Positions 16,915 to 32,190 are shown, counted from the first letter of the stretch. The stretch is 64,000 nucleotides of DNA from Microbacterium hydrocarbonoxydans (GCF_904831005.1 NZ_LR882982.1:744001-808000); one strand, 5' to 3'. Notes: generated by a model not told the origin, from the sequence alone. Made by a program: numbers and translations.

Positions 16915-18611
16915 ACGCTGCGAAACAGACACAGGTGACAGACGCTCCGCTGCTGTCGGTCGAAGGGCTCGCGGTCGACTTCGCCACGATGGACGGCGTC
17001 GTGCACGCCGTCGAGGGAGTCGATCTCGAGATCGCGCCGGGTCAGACCGTCGCGATCGTGGGGGAGTCGGGCTCGGGGAAGTCGACCACGGCGATGGCGA
17101 TCATCGGGCTCCTCGCCGGTGGCGGGCGGGTGGCTGCGGGCAGCATCCGCCTCGACGGTCGAGAGATCGCGCATGCCCCCGAGAACGAACTACGGATGAT
17201 CCGCGGACGAGACATCGGCCTCGTGCCGCAGGATCCGATGTCGAACCTCAACCCGGTCGCCAAGATCGGCACGCAGGTGGCCGAGACCCTGCTCGCGCAC
17301 GGACTCGCGAACAGGCAGAACGTGCAGGAGAAGGTCGTCGAGGCTCTCACCGCCGCGGGCCTTCCTGACCCGGAGCGGCGCGCGAAGCAGTATCCGCACG
17401 AATTCTCGGGAGGCATGCGTCAGCGGGCGCTGATCGCGATCGGGCTGGCGTGCAAGCCGCGCCTGCTGATCGCGGACGAGCCGACCAGTGCGCTCGACGT
17501 GACCGTGCAGCAGACGATCCTCGACCAGATCGGTGCGATGACGCGCGAGCTCGGCACCGCGGTGCTGCTCATCACGCACGACCTGGGGCTCGCCGCAGAG
17601 CGGGCCGAGCGCGTCATCGTGATGCACAGGGGAAAAGTGGTCGAGCAGGGCCCGGCGAAGCAGATCCTCGAGTCGCCGCAGCACCCGTACACGCAGTCGC
17701 TCGTACAGGCGGCGCCCTCGGTCGCGGCGGCACGACTGCGGCCCGAGGCGTTCCACGCCGAGGACCGACCGGGCGCACCGGCCGACGCCGAGAAGCCGGT
17801 GGTCCCCGCGGCCGCGGCTCCCGCCGACAACATCGTCGAGATCGAGAACCTCACCAAGGTGTATCCCGTTCGCGGCCAGAAGGACGACTTCGTCGCGGTC
17901 GACGACGTGTCGCTCGCGATCCCGCGCGGCGAGACGGTGGCGATCGTGGGCGAGTCGGGTTCGGGCAAGACGACGACGGCGCGGATGCTCTTGAAGATCA
18001 TCGAGCCGACCAGTGGACTGATCCGCTACGAGGGCAAGGACGTGGCCTCGCTGAATCGGGCGGAGACGCGCAACTTCCGTCAGAAGGTGCAGCCGATCTT
18101 CCAGGACCCGTATTCGAGCCTGAACCCCATGTTCACGATCGAACGTCTCATCTCCGAGCCGCTCGACTTCTACAAGCGCGGAAGCGGCGCCGATCGGCGC
18201 AAGAGGGTGCGCCAGCTTCTCGACGACGTGGCGTTGCCGCAGTCGATGCTGCGCCGGTATCCGTCCGAGCTGTCGGGAGGGCAGCGGCAGCGCGTCGCGA
18301 TCGCCAGGGCGCTCGCTCTCTCGCCCGAGCTGATCGTGTGCGACGAGCCCGTGTCCGCCCTGGATGTGCTCGTGCAGGATCAGATCCTGACGCTCCTCGG
18401 AGACCTGCAGAGCGAGTACGGCCTCAGCTACCTGTTCATCTCGCACGACCTCGCGGTGGTGCGCCTCATCAGCGACTACGTCTGCGTGATGAAGGACGGT
18501 GCACTGGTCGAGGCCGCGTCGTCGGAGGAGATCTTCACGAATCCGCGAGACCCGTACACCAGGCGCCTGCTCGCCTCGATCCCCGGGAACGAACTCAACA
18601 TCGCTTCCTGA
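16911..18611 (+). CDS. Fused oligopeptide ABC transporter ATPase (DppD-DppF)
   Basis: 566 residues carrying both nucleotide-binding domains in one chain. Domain 1 (about 10-270): Walker A GESGSGKSTT, signature FSGGMRQRALIAIGL, Walker B LLIADEPTSALD. Domain 2 (about 305-560): Walker A GESGSGKTTT, signature LSGGQRQRVAIARAL, Walker B LIVCDEPVSALD. Each is followed by the oligopeptide/dipeptide C-terminal motif (HPYTQSLVQAAP; DPYTRRLLASIP). An Ala/Pro-rich linker separates them. Last gene of the importer operon; fusion of the two ATPases is common in actinobacteria. Confidence 0.94.
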   Translation: MNAAKQTQVTDAPLLSVEGLAVDFATMDGVVHAVEGVDLEIAPGQTVAIVGESGSGKSTTAMAIIGLLAGGGRVAAGSIRLDGREIAHAPENELRMIRGRDIGLVPQDPMSNLNPVAKIGTQVAETLLAHGLANRQNVQEKVVEALTAAGLPDPERRAKQYPHEFSGGMRQRALIAIGLACKPRLLIADEPTSALDVTVQQTILDQIGAMTRELGTAVLLITHDLGLAAERAERVIVMHRGKVVEQGPAKQILESPQHPYTQSLVQAAPSVAAARLRPEAFHAEDRPGAPADAEKPVVPAAAAPADNIVEIENLTKVYPVRGQKDDFVAVDDVSLAIPRGETVAIVGESGSGKTTTARMLLKIIEPTSGLIRYEGKDVASLNRAETRNFRQKVQPIFQDPYSSLNPMFTIERLISEPLDFYKRGSGADRRKRVRQLLDDVALPQSMLRRYPSELSGGQRQRVAIARALALSPELIVCDEPVSALDVLVQDQILTLLGDLQSEYGLSYLFISHDLAVVRLISDYVCVMKDGALVEAASSEEIFTNPRDPYTRRLLASIPGNELNIAS

Positions 18612-18623
18612 GCTCCACTGCTC

Positions 18624-18665
18624 GACCTTCTTCGGACGCCAATACCGCAGCGTCCGAAGAAGGTC
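18624..18665 (+). terminator. Perfect 16-bp inverted repeat upstream of rpoB
   Basis: Arms at 18624-18639 and 18650-18665 are perfectly complementary (GACCTTCTTCGGACGC / its complement) around a 10-nt loop. It starts 12 bp after the dpp ATPase stop and ends 11 bp before the rpoB -35, so it probably insulates rpoB from read-through; the U-run is missing. Confidence 0.65.
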
Positions 18666-18676
18666 AAGGATTGAAC

Positions 18677-18705
18677 TTGCCATGTCGCGTAATCGCGTCT
18701 ATAGT
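18677..18705 (+). promoter_or_regulatory. rpoB promoter
   Basis: TTGCCA (18677-18682), 17-bp spacer, TATAGT (18700-18705): the best sigma-A-like promoter in the window, fitting a highly expressed operon. Confidence 0.75.
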
Positions 18706-18712
18706 TGGTAGT

Positions 18713-18772
18713 TGCGCTCACTTCTCCGTGCCCTCATATGGTGGTCGGCATCTCGTTGAGCATGTGAGCGCA
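18713..18772 (+). promoter_or_regulatory. Structured 5' leader of rpoB
   Basis: Starts about where transcription should begin. Nine-bp perfect arms TGCGCTCAC (18713-18721) and GTGAGCGCA (18764-18772) close a 42-nt loop. A further GC hairpin (AGCCCTGCGGGGCT) and a CGGAGG Shine-Dalgarno precede the TTG start at 18832. Role unknown; could stabilise the message or modulate rpoBC expression. Confidence 0.5.
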
Positions 18773-18831
18773 CACTCCACCTGACGACAAAGGAATCGAG
18801 AAGCCCTGCGGGGCTCACGGAGGTTATTCCC

Positions 18832-22332
<3,501 letters not shown>

Positions 22333-22377
22333 GGTGCAGGCCGCCGACTGAGCATCATGCCCGGTCGGCGGCCCACC
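22333..22377 (+). other. Hairpin in the rpoB-rpoC spacer
   Basis: GGCCGCCGAC (22339-22348) pairs with GTCGGCGGCC (22364-22373), extended by AGGTG/CACCT. No U-run and rpoC follows in 45 bp, so attenuation, RNA processing or stabilisation is more likely than full termination. Confidence 0.5.
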
Positions 22378-22417
22378 TCCCCGATTTCTTCAGAAGAATT
22401 CCTACACAGGAGAATTT

Positions 22418-26293
<3,876 letters not shown>

Positions 26294-26309
26294 CGTACTG
26301 AGTGAGTGA

Positions 26310-26344
26310 GAAGGCCCCGGGCGATCCGCCCGGGGCCTTCTTCG
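26310..26344 (+). terminator. rpoBC terminator
   Basis: Perfect 13-bp stem (GAAGGCCCCGGGC / GCCCGGGGCCTTC) with a 5-nt loop, followed by a short T-rich stretch. Also faces the convergent lipoprotein gene and may act in both directions. Confidence 0.9.
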
Positions 26345-26376
26345 TGTCCGGAACCCGGAGCCGACGGTCTTGCAGG

Positions 26377-26964
26377 TCAGTCGAAGAGACTCGCGATGAT
26401 GCTCGAGGTGTATCCGGTCGGAGCGAGGTGCGAATACACGGTGTCGATCAGGATGTCGTCGCGCCAGAACAGGGTTCGTCCGTCCGTCACCGGATACTGC
26501 GGGTCCTGCCAGGTCTTCTCGCATCGGGTGCCGTCATCGGGTGTGAAGCACGTGAAGCCCTCGTTCGTGACGAGCGCGTTCAGCATGTCGAGCGCGGGTC
26601 CGCGGTTCATCGCGCTGATGGTGGTGACGAGTCCGGTGGTGTCTGCTCGCGGGTCACGCCAGATGCAGGTCAGCGTGCCGTCGTCGCCGACGCCCGAGGG
26701 TCCGAGAGCCGGGTCGTTCAGAGGTGTCTCGCCCAACTGCGAGAGCACGTCCTCTGAGAGGATGGCCCGACAGTCGGTCGGCAGCGCGACCGGCGTCGAC
26801 GTCGGGGTGGGCGAGGGAGTGGGTGTCGACGTCTCGTCGGGAGTCGCGGCCGACGATGGCTCGGGGCTGGTGCTCGCATCCCCGCCGTCTGCAGCGCCTC
26901 CGCAGCCGGCGAGCAGGGTGATCAGGGCGAGAGCTGCAGCTGCCGAGACGAGTCGCGCGTTCAT
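26377..26964 (-). CDS. Putative secreted lipoprotein, DUF3558-like
   Basis: 195 residues. Lipoprotein signal peptide with lipobox LAGC (Cys 21), a Ser/Thr/Pro-rich linker of about 35 residues, then a compact domain with four cysteines (DCRAIL, LTCIWRD, FTCFTPDDGTRCEKTW), probably two disulfides. The pattern C...ALL-type start, LTCIWRDP and the late FxC resembles DUF3558-type extracytoplasmic lipoproteins, but I cannot assign a function. ATG at 26964 is preceded by TACGGT at 6 nt (leaderless). Confidence 0.75.
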   Translation of the reverse strand: MNARLVSAAAALALITLLAGCGGAADGGDASTSPEPSSAATPDETSTPTPSPTPTSTPVALPTDCRAILSEDVLSQLGETPLNDPALGPSGVGDDGTLTCIWRDPRADTTGLVTTISAMNRGPALDMLNALVTNEGFTCFTPDDGTRCEKTWQDPQYPVTDGRTLFWRDDILIDTVYSHLAPTGYTSSIIASLFD

Positions 26965-26970
26965 GCGCTC

Positions 26971-26976
26971 ACCGTA
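26971..26976 (-). promoter_or_regulatory. -10 element of a leaderless promoter
   Basis: TACGGT on the minus strand, 6 nt before the ATG at 26964. Confidence 0.5.
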
Positions 26977-27035
26977 GCGCTCGCACCGGAGCCCATGACG
27001 GAGGCGGGCCGGATGCCGTGATCCCCGGTCGCGAG

Positions 27036-27041
27036 TAATGT
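27036..27041 (+). promoter_or_regulatory. -10 element of a leaderless promoter for the fructokinase-like gene
   Basis: TAATGT ends 7 nt before the GTG at 27049. Confidence 0.5.
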
Positions 27042-27048
27042 CAGCGGG

Positions 27049-27981
27049 GTGAGTGAAGAGATCATGCCCGACTCCGCGTCCGTCGTCGTCATCGGAGACG
27101 CCCTCATCGATGAGATCCGTGACCATGCCGGTGTGCGCGAACTGGTCGGGGGAGCGGCGCTGAACGTCGCTGTGGGGCTGCGGCGGCTCGGAGTGCCGAC
27201 GACCTTGATCGCGATGGTCGGCGACGACGAAGCAGGTGACCACATTCGCGAGTATCTCGACGACCATGGCGTCACGCTCGTCGGCTCGCCCGCACCGCAC
27301 GGTTCGTCCCGGGCGATCGTTCAGCGGGGGCCGGACGGTGAGCCGACCTATGTCTTCAACGAGGCGGCTCGACGGCGGAGCATCCGGTTCTCAGGCGCCG
27401 CGACCGAGGCGATCGACAGAGCCGGACTGGTCGTGATCAGCTGCTTCCCGTTCGACGTTCCGAGCGAGGTCGAGGCGCTCGTCGAGGCGACCCGGGCTGC
27501 CCGCCTGGCCATCGACCCCAATCCGAGGTCGGGGATGCTCAGCGATCGAGAGGAGTTCGCCCGCGGCTTCGAGCAGACCGCTGCGAACGCCGCGATCGTC
27601 AAGGTCGGGGCCGACGACGCATCGCTGCTGTACGACGGCGACCTCGATGCTCTGCGCGCGCGTCTACGGGAGGCCGGTGCGGGAGCGGTGCTCGCCACGG
27701 CAGGAGCAGCCGGAGCGGTTCTGGAGTCGGATGCCGGCATCGTCTCGGCACCGATCTCGACTCTGCCCGGACGCATCGTCGACACGGTGGGAGCCGGAGA
27801 CGCGACGCTCGCGGCCGTCGCTGCCGGACTCGTCATCGCCGCACCCACAGAGGTCGAGGAATGGCGATCGCTGCTGGATCGTGCGATGGGTGTGGCTGCC
27901 GCCACCTGCCGCGCCGAGGGCGGACTCCTGCGCACACCGGAGTCGCTCGCGGACGCGGATCGTGGCGTGCGTGGCAGCTGA
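27049..27981 (+). CDS. PfkB-family carbohydrate kinase (fructokinase/ribokinase-like)
   Basis: 310 residues. N-terminal VVVIGDALIDEIRD and VGGAALNVAVGLRRLGVPTTLIAMVGDDEAGDHIREYL (substrate-binding and lid), and the C-terminal signature VDTVGAGDATLAAVAAGL with the catalytic Asp. The sugar cannot be fixed; fructose is the usual assignment for this N-terminal GDALID pattern. GTG at 27049 has a -10 at 7 nt; an in-frame ATG at 27064 is the alternative start. Monocistronic, between a lipoprotein gene and tRNA-Tyr. Confidence 0.87.
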   Translation: MSEEIMPDSASVVVIGDALIDEIRDHAGVRELVGGAALNVAVGLRRLGVPTTLIAMVGDDEAGDHIREYLDDHGVTLVGSPAPHGSSRAIVQRGPDGEPTYVFNEAARRRSIRFSGAATEAIDRAGLVVISCFPFDVPSEVEALVEATRAARLAIDPNPRSGMLSDREEFARGFEQTAANAAIVKVGADDASLLYDGDLDALRARLREAGAGAVLATAGAAGAVLESDAGIVSAPISTLPGRIVDTVGAGDATLAAVAAGLVIAAPTEVEEWRSLLDRAMGVAAATCRAEGGLLRTPESLADADRGVRGS

Positions 27982-27990
27982 CATCTCGAT

Positions 27991-28019
27991 TTCTCGTGCC
28001 TGCCTCGGGCGGGTATGCT
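27991..28019 (+). promoter_or_regulatory. Promoter of tRNA-Tyr
   Basis: TTCTCG (27991-27996), 17-bp spacer, TATGCT (28014-28019), about 50 bp before the tRNA. Confidence 0.4.
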
Positions 28020-28067
28020 TGTTACTCGTGCCCCCGGTTGGCTGTCGAAGTCGGACGGGTGCGCTCT

Positions 28068-28152
28068 GGCGAGTTACCCAAGCGGCCAAAGGGATCTGAC
28101 TGTAAATCAGACTGCATTGCATTCGGGGGTTCGAATCCCTCACTCGCCACCA
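28068..28152 (+). tRNA. tRNA-Tyr (GTA)
   Basis: Acceptor strands GGCGAGT (28068-28074) and ACTCGCC (28142-28148) pair, discriminator A at 28149 and CCA encoded at 28150-28152. Anticodon GTA at 28102-28104 within a TCTGA/TCAGA stem, GGTTCGAATC T-loop, and a long variable arm as expected for bacterial tRNA-Tyr (82 nt before CCA). Confidence 0.96.
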
Positions 28153-28162
28153 CGCACGACGG

Positions 28163-28193
28163 AGAACGCCCCCGAGTCACTCGGGGGCGTTCT
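28163..28193 (+). terminator. Terminator of tRNA-Tyr
   Basis: Perfect 14-bp stem (AGAACGCCCCCGAG with its complement) and a 3-nt loop, 10 bp after the tRNA. Confidence 0.85.
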
Positions 28194-28310
28194 GCGTTTC
28201 CCGGCGCGGCGACGTGTTTTTTTTGGACTCCGTTCAGATACCGATGGACACCGAGTCCATTCAAGCGCATACTCGTTGCACACGACATGGTTTCAGCAAA
28301 GGAGCACACC

Positions 28311-28580
28311 ATGAGCGATCAACAGCACGAACCCGCCGAGCTCTTCTCCTCGCCCTCCGGTCCGGACGGCGCGTCGATCACCGACTGGACGGATCTCGGG
28401 CGGGAGATGTGGGCATACCTCACCGGTCGCGGCGCAGCCGTGAACTACACCTTCGACGACATGACCGTCGAGGTTCCGCGCGACATCGGACCCGATGCGC
28501 CGCGCGCGACGTGGAAGTTCAACGGCACGCTCCGGGTCACGACGAGCGACAGCGCCTCGAGCGCCGCGGACTCGGTCTAG
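28311..28580 (+). CDS. Small conserved-looking protein of unknown function
   Basis: 89 residues, no signal peptide or membrane helix. AAAGGAG precedes the ATG. The middle is amphipathic and beta-rich (WTDLGREMWAYLTGRGAAVNYTFDDMTVEVPRDIGPDAPRATWKFNGTLRVTT) and ends in a Ser/Asp-rich tail. It stands 15 bp before the FHA protein and is probably co-transcribed with it. I do not recognise the family. Confidence 0.75.
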   Translation: MSDQQHEPAELFSSPSGPDGASITDWTDLGREMWAYLTGRGAAVNYTFDDMTVEVPRDIGPDAPRATWKFNGTLRVTTSDSASSAADSV

Positions 28581-28595
28581 GCGAAGCCGACTCCG

Positions 28596-29459
28596 ATGAT
28601 CCGCCTCGACATGGATCTGCGGGTCGAGCAGATCGACAGCGATGGCCGCGCGCCCACGCGGTTCGACATCAGAGCCGCGGGCAGCGAGATCGTCGTCACC
28701 CTCGACGACACCGCGGGTCTCGGCGGACTGAGTCGCCACGATCTCGTGCAGCTCGCTCCTGTCGCCGACGGCCTCGCGCGGCGAGGAATCCGGGTGCGCG
28801 TCGATGGCCCCAAGGGCACTCTCGTGCAGTTCGGCGACGTGAAGTCGGGGCCGATCGGCCGGGTGATCGCGGGCTCTCCCCACATCAGGCTCGGGCATCT
28901 GACGACTCTCCTCTCCGGGCTGCAGCACGCGGACCAGGGGAGTGGCATCCGTCTCCCTGCGCCCCCGCCGACACCTCTGCCGCTGATCCCCTTGCTCGCC
29001 AGGCGAGTGCGTCGACGCGTGACGACGACGCACTACATCCCGGGCTCGGGCCGACCACGGCTGATCTTCGCCGTCGGCACAGGTGACTGGAACCGGAGCC
29101 GGCCGCGCGAGTTCGACCTTCTGCCGGGACGCACCGTGATCGGTTCCGGTCCCGATGCCGATCTGAGGCTCGAGGGGCTCGAGGCGCGACACGCCGAGAT
29201 TCGTCACAACGGCGACGACGAGTACGTCCTCTACTCCTTCGCCCCCACCGGCGGCGGGCGGCCCAACCTGCCGCACAGTTCCGACGACGCCCGGATCTTG
29301 CGGACCGGCTCGCGCATCGAGATCGGACAGTGGCGGCTCGCCTACTACCGGGAGGAGTTCGCAGACCACGGTCGGCCGTTCGGCGGCCGTCAGGGCGGCG
29401 AGTACGAGTTCCAGAAGCAGCAGCCGATCCGACCCTACGGATCCGGAGAGCTCGGATGA
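28596..29459 (+). CDS. FHA domain-containing protein
   Basis: 287 residues. A C-terminal FHA domain (about 180-258) is indicated by the order TVIGSGPDADLRLEGLEARHAEIRHNGDDEYVLYSF...GSRIEIGQWRLAYYREE: the Gly-Ser loop and the SRxH-like RHAEI, which bind phosphothreonine in this family. The N-terminal ~110 residues are an unidentified alpha/beta region joined by a Pro-rich hinge. The partner kinase is not in the window. Start ATG 28596; the ATG at 28611 is possible. The protein ends in a Gln/Gly/Arg-rich tail. Confidence 0.8.
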   Translation: MIRLDMDLRVEQIDSDGRAPTRFDIRAAGSEIVVTLDDTAGLGGLSRHDLVQLAPVADGLARRGIRVRVDGPKGTLVQFGDVKSGPIGRVIAGSPHIRLGHLTTLLSGLQHADQGSGIRLPAPPPTPLPLIPLLARRVRRRVTTTHYIPGSGRPRLIFAVGTGDWNRSRPREFDLLPGRTVIGSGPDADLRLEGLEARHAEIRHNGDDEYVLYSFAPTGGGRPNLPHSSDDARILRTGSRIEIGQWRLAYYREEFADHGRPFGGRQGGEYEFQKQQPIRPYGSGELG

Positions 29460-29505
29460 TCTCGACGGGATCACCGGCGTGAGCCCTCGCCATGTCGACG
29501 TCTGA

Positions 29506-29637
29506 TGTGCGAAGCAGGCCGCTGGGTACAACCTGTGGCTCTTCGGCGTGAACAGCGCGATCGTGGGTGCGATCCTCACGGTGATGCTGCTGACCGGCCT
29601 CGGCATCCTGCGAGCTCGACGGGCTCTGCGTGAGTAG
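29506..29637 (+). pseudogene. Possible remnant of a small membrane protein gene
   Basis: A frame open from 29506 to the TAG at 29635-29637 encodes AAGYNLWLFGVNSAIVGAIL and then TVMLLTGLGILRARRALRE: one clear transmembrane helix with a positively charged end, typical of a membrane-protein C-terminus. It has no convincing start codon or ribosome site and follows a TGA stop directly. It could be a decayed gene or a very short membrane peptide started at the GTG at 29548. Confidence 0.35.
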
Positions 29638-29646
29638 CCGCGAGCG

Positions 29647-30093
29647 TCAGGGCAGGATCTCGATCTCCGCGTAGGGATAGTGGCAGTCGGCGGTTGCGCC
29701 CCCGCCCTCGCAATCGAGGTCCGGCACGAGAATCAGCATGGCTGCTCCCGAGACTCTCGCAGGCAGCGCGACCGAGACCGTGGTCTCGCCGGTCTCGAAG
29801 CGCGTGCCCGTCGTCGTATCGCCGCCGGCGGTGCGCACCATCAGTTCTCCCGCCCACTGATCGTCGACGAGGCACCCGGAGGGTGCGATCGACACGGCTA
29901 CCGTGTCTCCGGCATGTGGACGGGGATCGTCCGTCGTCAGCATCGCGATGGTCTCCTCGCACGCGATCGCAGGAGCAGGTGCGGTGCTCGCGGGTGCGGC
30001 TGCGCCCGGTGAAGCACAGCCCACGAGGCCGATGCCGAGCAGGAGCGCTGTCGTGAGCAGTGCCGGAACGGGGTGACGCACTGAAGTCCTCAT
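29647..30093 (-). CDS. Putative lipoprotein of unknown function
   Basis: 148 residues with a lipoprotein signal (LVGC, Cys 26), Ala/Pro-rich linker, and a small beta-rich domain with Cys pairs (ACEET, GCLVDD, DLDCEGGG, DCHYPY) likely to form disulfides outside the membrane. The spacing of the hydrophobic strands (DTVAVSIAPSGC...ELMVRTAGG...TTVSVALPARVSGAAMLILVPDLDC) suggests an immunoglobulin-like fold. No family recognised. Neighbours the gluconate genes but is separated from gntK by only 31 bp on the same strand, so it may be read through from them. Confidence 0.7.
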   Translation of the reverse strand: MRTSVRHPVPALLTTALLLGIGLVGCASPGAAAPASTAPAPAIACEETIAMLTTDDPRPHAGDTVAVSIAPSGCLVDDQWAGELMVRTAGGDTTTGTRFETGETTVSVALPARVSGAAMLILVPDLDCEGGGATADCHYPYAEIEILP

Positions 30094-30124
30094 GACTGTC
30101 AGTGTCGAGCGTCGCAGGATCGTC

Positions 30125-30643
30125 TCAGTAGGCGGGGTGCAGTCGCAGCCGCGTCGCGATCTCCGCCGCCTGTGCCTGCGGCGACAGCGCGATGTCGATA
30201 GTGATGCTCTTCTCGTCGTCGCCGAGAGGCTCGAGCGTCGCGAACTGCGAGTCGAGCAGTGTCGCCGGCATGAAGTGGCCCTGTCGACGCAGCATCCGAT
30301 CGAGGATCAGCTCTCGCTCGCCGCTGAAGTGCACGAAGGTGACCGCGTCGCGGCGAAGCACGTCTCGGTAGCTGCGCTTGAGCGCGGAGCAGGTGACGAT
30401 TCCGGGTTCTCCGGCCGCGATCCTCTCGTCTATCCACTCCGCGATGCGGTCGAGCCAGGGCCAGCGGTCGTCATCGTTCAGGGCGTGCCCCGCAGCCATC
30501 TTGGCGACATTCGCCTCGGGATGCAGGTCGTCGCCCTCTTCGAAGCTCCATCCCAGACGACCGGCGAGCATCGCGGCGATCGTGGACTTGCCGGTGCTGG
30601 CGACGCCCATGAAGACGAGGACCGGTGCAGTGGTGGTCATCAT
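30125..30643 (-). CDS. gntK: Gluconokinase
   Basis: Phosphorylates gluconate to 6-phosphogluconate, feeding the pentose phosphate pathway. 172 residues, standard length. P-loop GVASTGKST (residues 13-21) with the Ser of GVSGSGKS replaced by Thr, then GDDLHPEANVAKMAAGHALNDDDRWPWL, the family's substrate-binding block, and CSALKRSYRDVLR. GAGG Shine-Dalgarno upstream. Lies 7 bp behind the permease gene, forming a gntP-gntK operon. Confidence 0.94.
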   Translation of the reverse strand: MMTTTAPVLVFMGVASTGKSTIAAMLAGRLGWSFEEGDDLHPEANVAKMAAGHALNDDDRWPWLDRIAEWIDERIAAGEPGIVTCSALKRSYRDVLRRDAVTFVHFSGERELILDRMLRRQGHFMPATLLDSQFATLEPLGDDEKSITIDIALSPQAQAAEIATRLRLHPAY

Positions 30644-30650
30644 GACAGCC

Positions 30651-32060
30651 TCACACGAAGACGCTCAGCACGAGCACGCCGGCAAGGCCGGTGACCGAGA
30701 TGAGACATTCGAGCACGGTCCAGGACTTCAACGTCTGCGGGATGCTCAGGCCGAAGTACTCCTTGATGAGCCAGAATCCTGCGTCGTTGACATGCGAGAG
30801 GAACACTGAGCCCGAGCCGATCGCGAGCACGAGCAACGCGACCATGGGGGAGTCCAGCGTCTCGGTGAGCGGCTGAAGGATTCCTGCTGCGGTGATCGTG
30901 GCCACGGTCGCCGATCCCGTCGCGATGCGGATCACGACGGCGACGAGCCAGGCGAGCACGAGCACCGACACCGACGAACCCGAGACGAACTCGGCGATGA
31001 CCCCGCCGATACCGGTGTCGACGAGCACCTGCTTGAATCCGCCGCCGGCGCCCACGATCAGCAGGATCCCCGCGATCGGGCCGAGCGACGATCCCACGAT
31101 GTCGTTGATCTTCGTGCGGTCGAAGCCGGCGCCGCGGCCGAGGATGAAGAATCCGGCGAGCACAGCGATCAGAAGTGCGATGACGGGGGTGCCGAGGAAG
31201 TCGAGTGCGAGCTTCCACGGGGCGTCCGACCCCGCGGCGGTGATGTCGGCGATCGCCTTGGCGAGCATCAGGAAGACGGGAAGAAGGATGCTGATGAGGG
31301 TCGCGATGAACGACGGACGACGCTTCTGCACCTCACCCTCGTCCTCTTCGGTCACGAAGAGCTCGGGAACGGGGACGTCGACCCAGCGTGCGGCGAAGCG
31401 GGCGAACAGAGGCCCTGAGATGATCACTGCGGGAATGGCCACGATGACGCCGAAGGCGAGCGTGAGCCCGAGGTTCGCCCCGAGGGCGTCGATCGCGGCG
31501 AGCGGACCGGGGTGGGGCGGCACGAGGCCGTGCATCGCGGAGAGCCCGGCGAGAGTGGGGATCGCGATGCGCATGAGCGGCTGCCCCGAACGGCGGGCGA
31601 CGAGGATGATGACGGGCACGAGGAGCACGAGTCCGACCTCGAAGAACATCGGCAGGCCGATGACGGCGCCGATGAGCCCCATGACCCACGGCAGCGAGCG
31701 GGCGCTCGCCCGGCTCACGAGGGTGTCGACGATGCGGTCGGCACCGCCGGAGTCCGCCAGGAGCTTGCCGTAGATCGCGCCGAGTGCGATCAGGATGCCG
31801 ACGCCGCCCATCGTCGATCCGAACCCGGCGGAGAAGCTCGTGACCGCGGCTGTGATGTCCATCCCGGCGATGGCGCCCGTGGCGAGGGCGCCGATCGTGA
31901 GCGAGAGGAACGGGTGCAGCTTGACCCAGGTGATGAGGACGATGATCACCGCGATGCCGATCACGGCGGCGGCGATCAGCTGGCCGGCGGGACGGTCGAC
32001 GGTCACGGTGTCGCCGACGGCCGTCACGAGAGCGGACGCGGCGGGGGTGAAGAGTGCCAT
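30651..32060 (-). CDS. gntP: Gluconate:H+ symporter (GntP family)
   Basis: 469 residues and about 12-13 hydrophobic segments. GntP landmarks: FSAGFGSTMGGVGILIALGAIYGKLL, GLPMFFEVGLVLLVPVI, HGLVPPHPGPLAAI (family signature near 178), and IATGSATVATITAAGIL. Imports gluconate with protons; the kinase is encoded downstream and a GntR regulator diverges. Start ATG 32060 has GGAAG upstream; the longer frame starting further out lies in the operator region and is rejected. Confidence 0.95.
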   Translation of the reverse strand: MALFTPAASALVTAVGDTVTVDRPAGQLIAAAVIGIAVIIVLITWVKLHPFLSLTIGALATGAIAGMDITAAVTSFSAGFGSTMGGVGILIALGAIYGKLLADSGGADRIVDTLVSRASARSLPWVMGLIGAVIGLPMFFEVGLVLLVPVIILVARRSGQPLMRIAIPTLAGLSAMHGLVPPHPGPLAAIDALGANLGLTLAFGVIVAIPAVIISGPLFARFAARWVDVPVPELFVTEEDEGEVQKRRPSFIATLISILLPVFLMLAKAIADITAAGSDAPWKLALDFLGTPVIALLIAVLAGFFILGRGAGFDRTKINDIVGSSLGPIAGILLIVGAGGGFKQVLVDTGIGGVIAEFVSGSSVSVLVLAWLVAVVIRIATGSATVATITAAGILQPLTETLDSPMVALLVLAIGSGSVFLSHVNDAGFWLIKEYFGLSIPQTLKSWTVLECLISVTGLAGVLVLSVFV

Positions 32061-32079
32061 GAGCTTCCTTGATCCAGGC

Positions 32080-32133
32080 GGTATGTCTGCCTTATGCCGT
32101 ACATAATAAGCACGAGACGTACCACATGTGCAA
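32080..32133 (-). promoter_or_regulatory. gntP promoter with candidate GntR operator
   Basis: On the minus strand TTGCAC (32128-32133) and TATTAT (32103-32108) are 19 bp apart. Inverted arms GGTATGTCT (32080-32088) and AGACGTACC (32115-32123), 8 of 9 paired, flank the -10. The half-site GTACCACATGTG next to it contains the GGT/ACC elements typical of FadR-type operators. A 12-bp palindrome GCGCGATCGCGC sits further up at 32139-32150. Confidence 0.4.
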
Positions 32134-32184
32134 CATAAGCGCGATCGCGCGCTCTGAAGTGCCATCACATCACCGCGGTGCGGG

Positions 32185-32190
32185 CATACT
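32185..32190 (+). promoter_or_regulatory. -10 element of a leaderless promoter for gntR
   Basis: CATACT ends 6 nt before the ATG at 32197. Confidence 0.45.
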
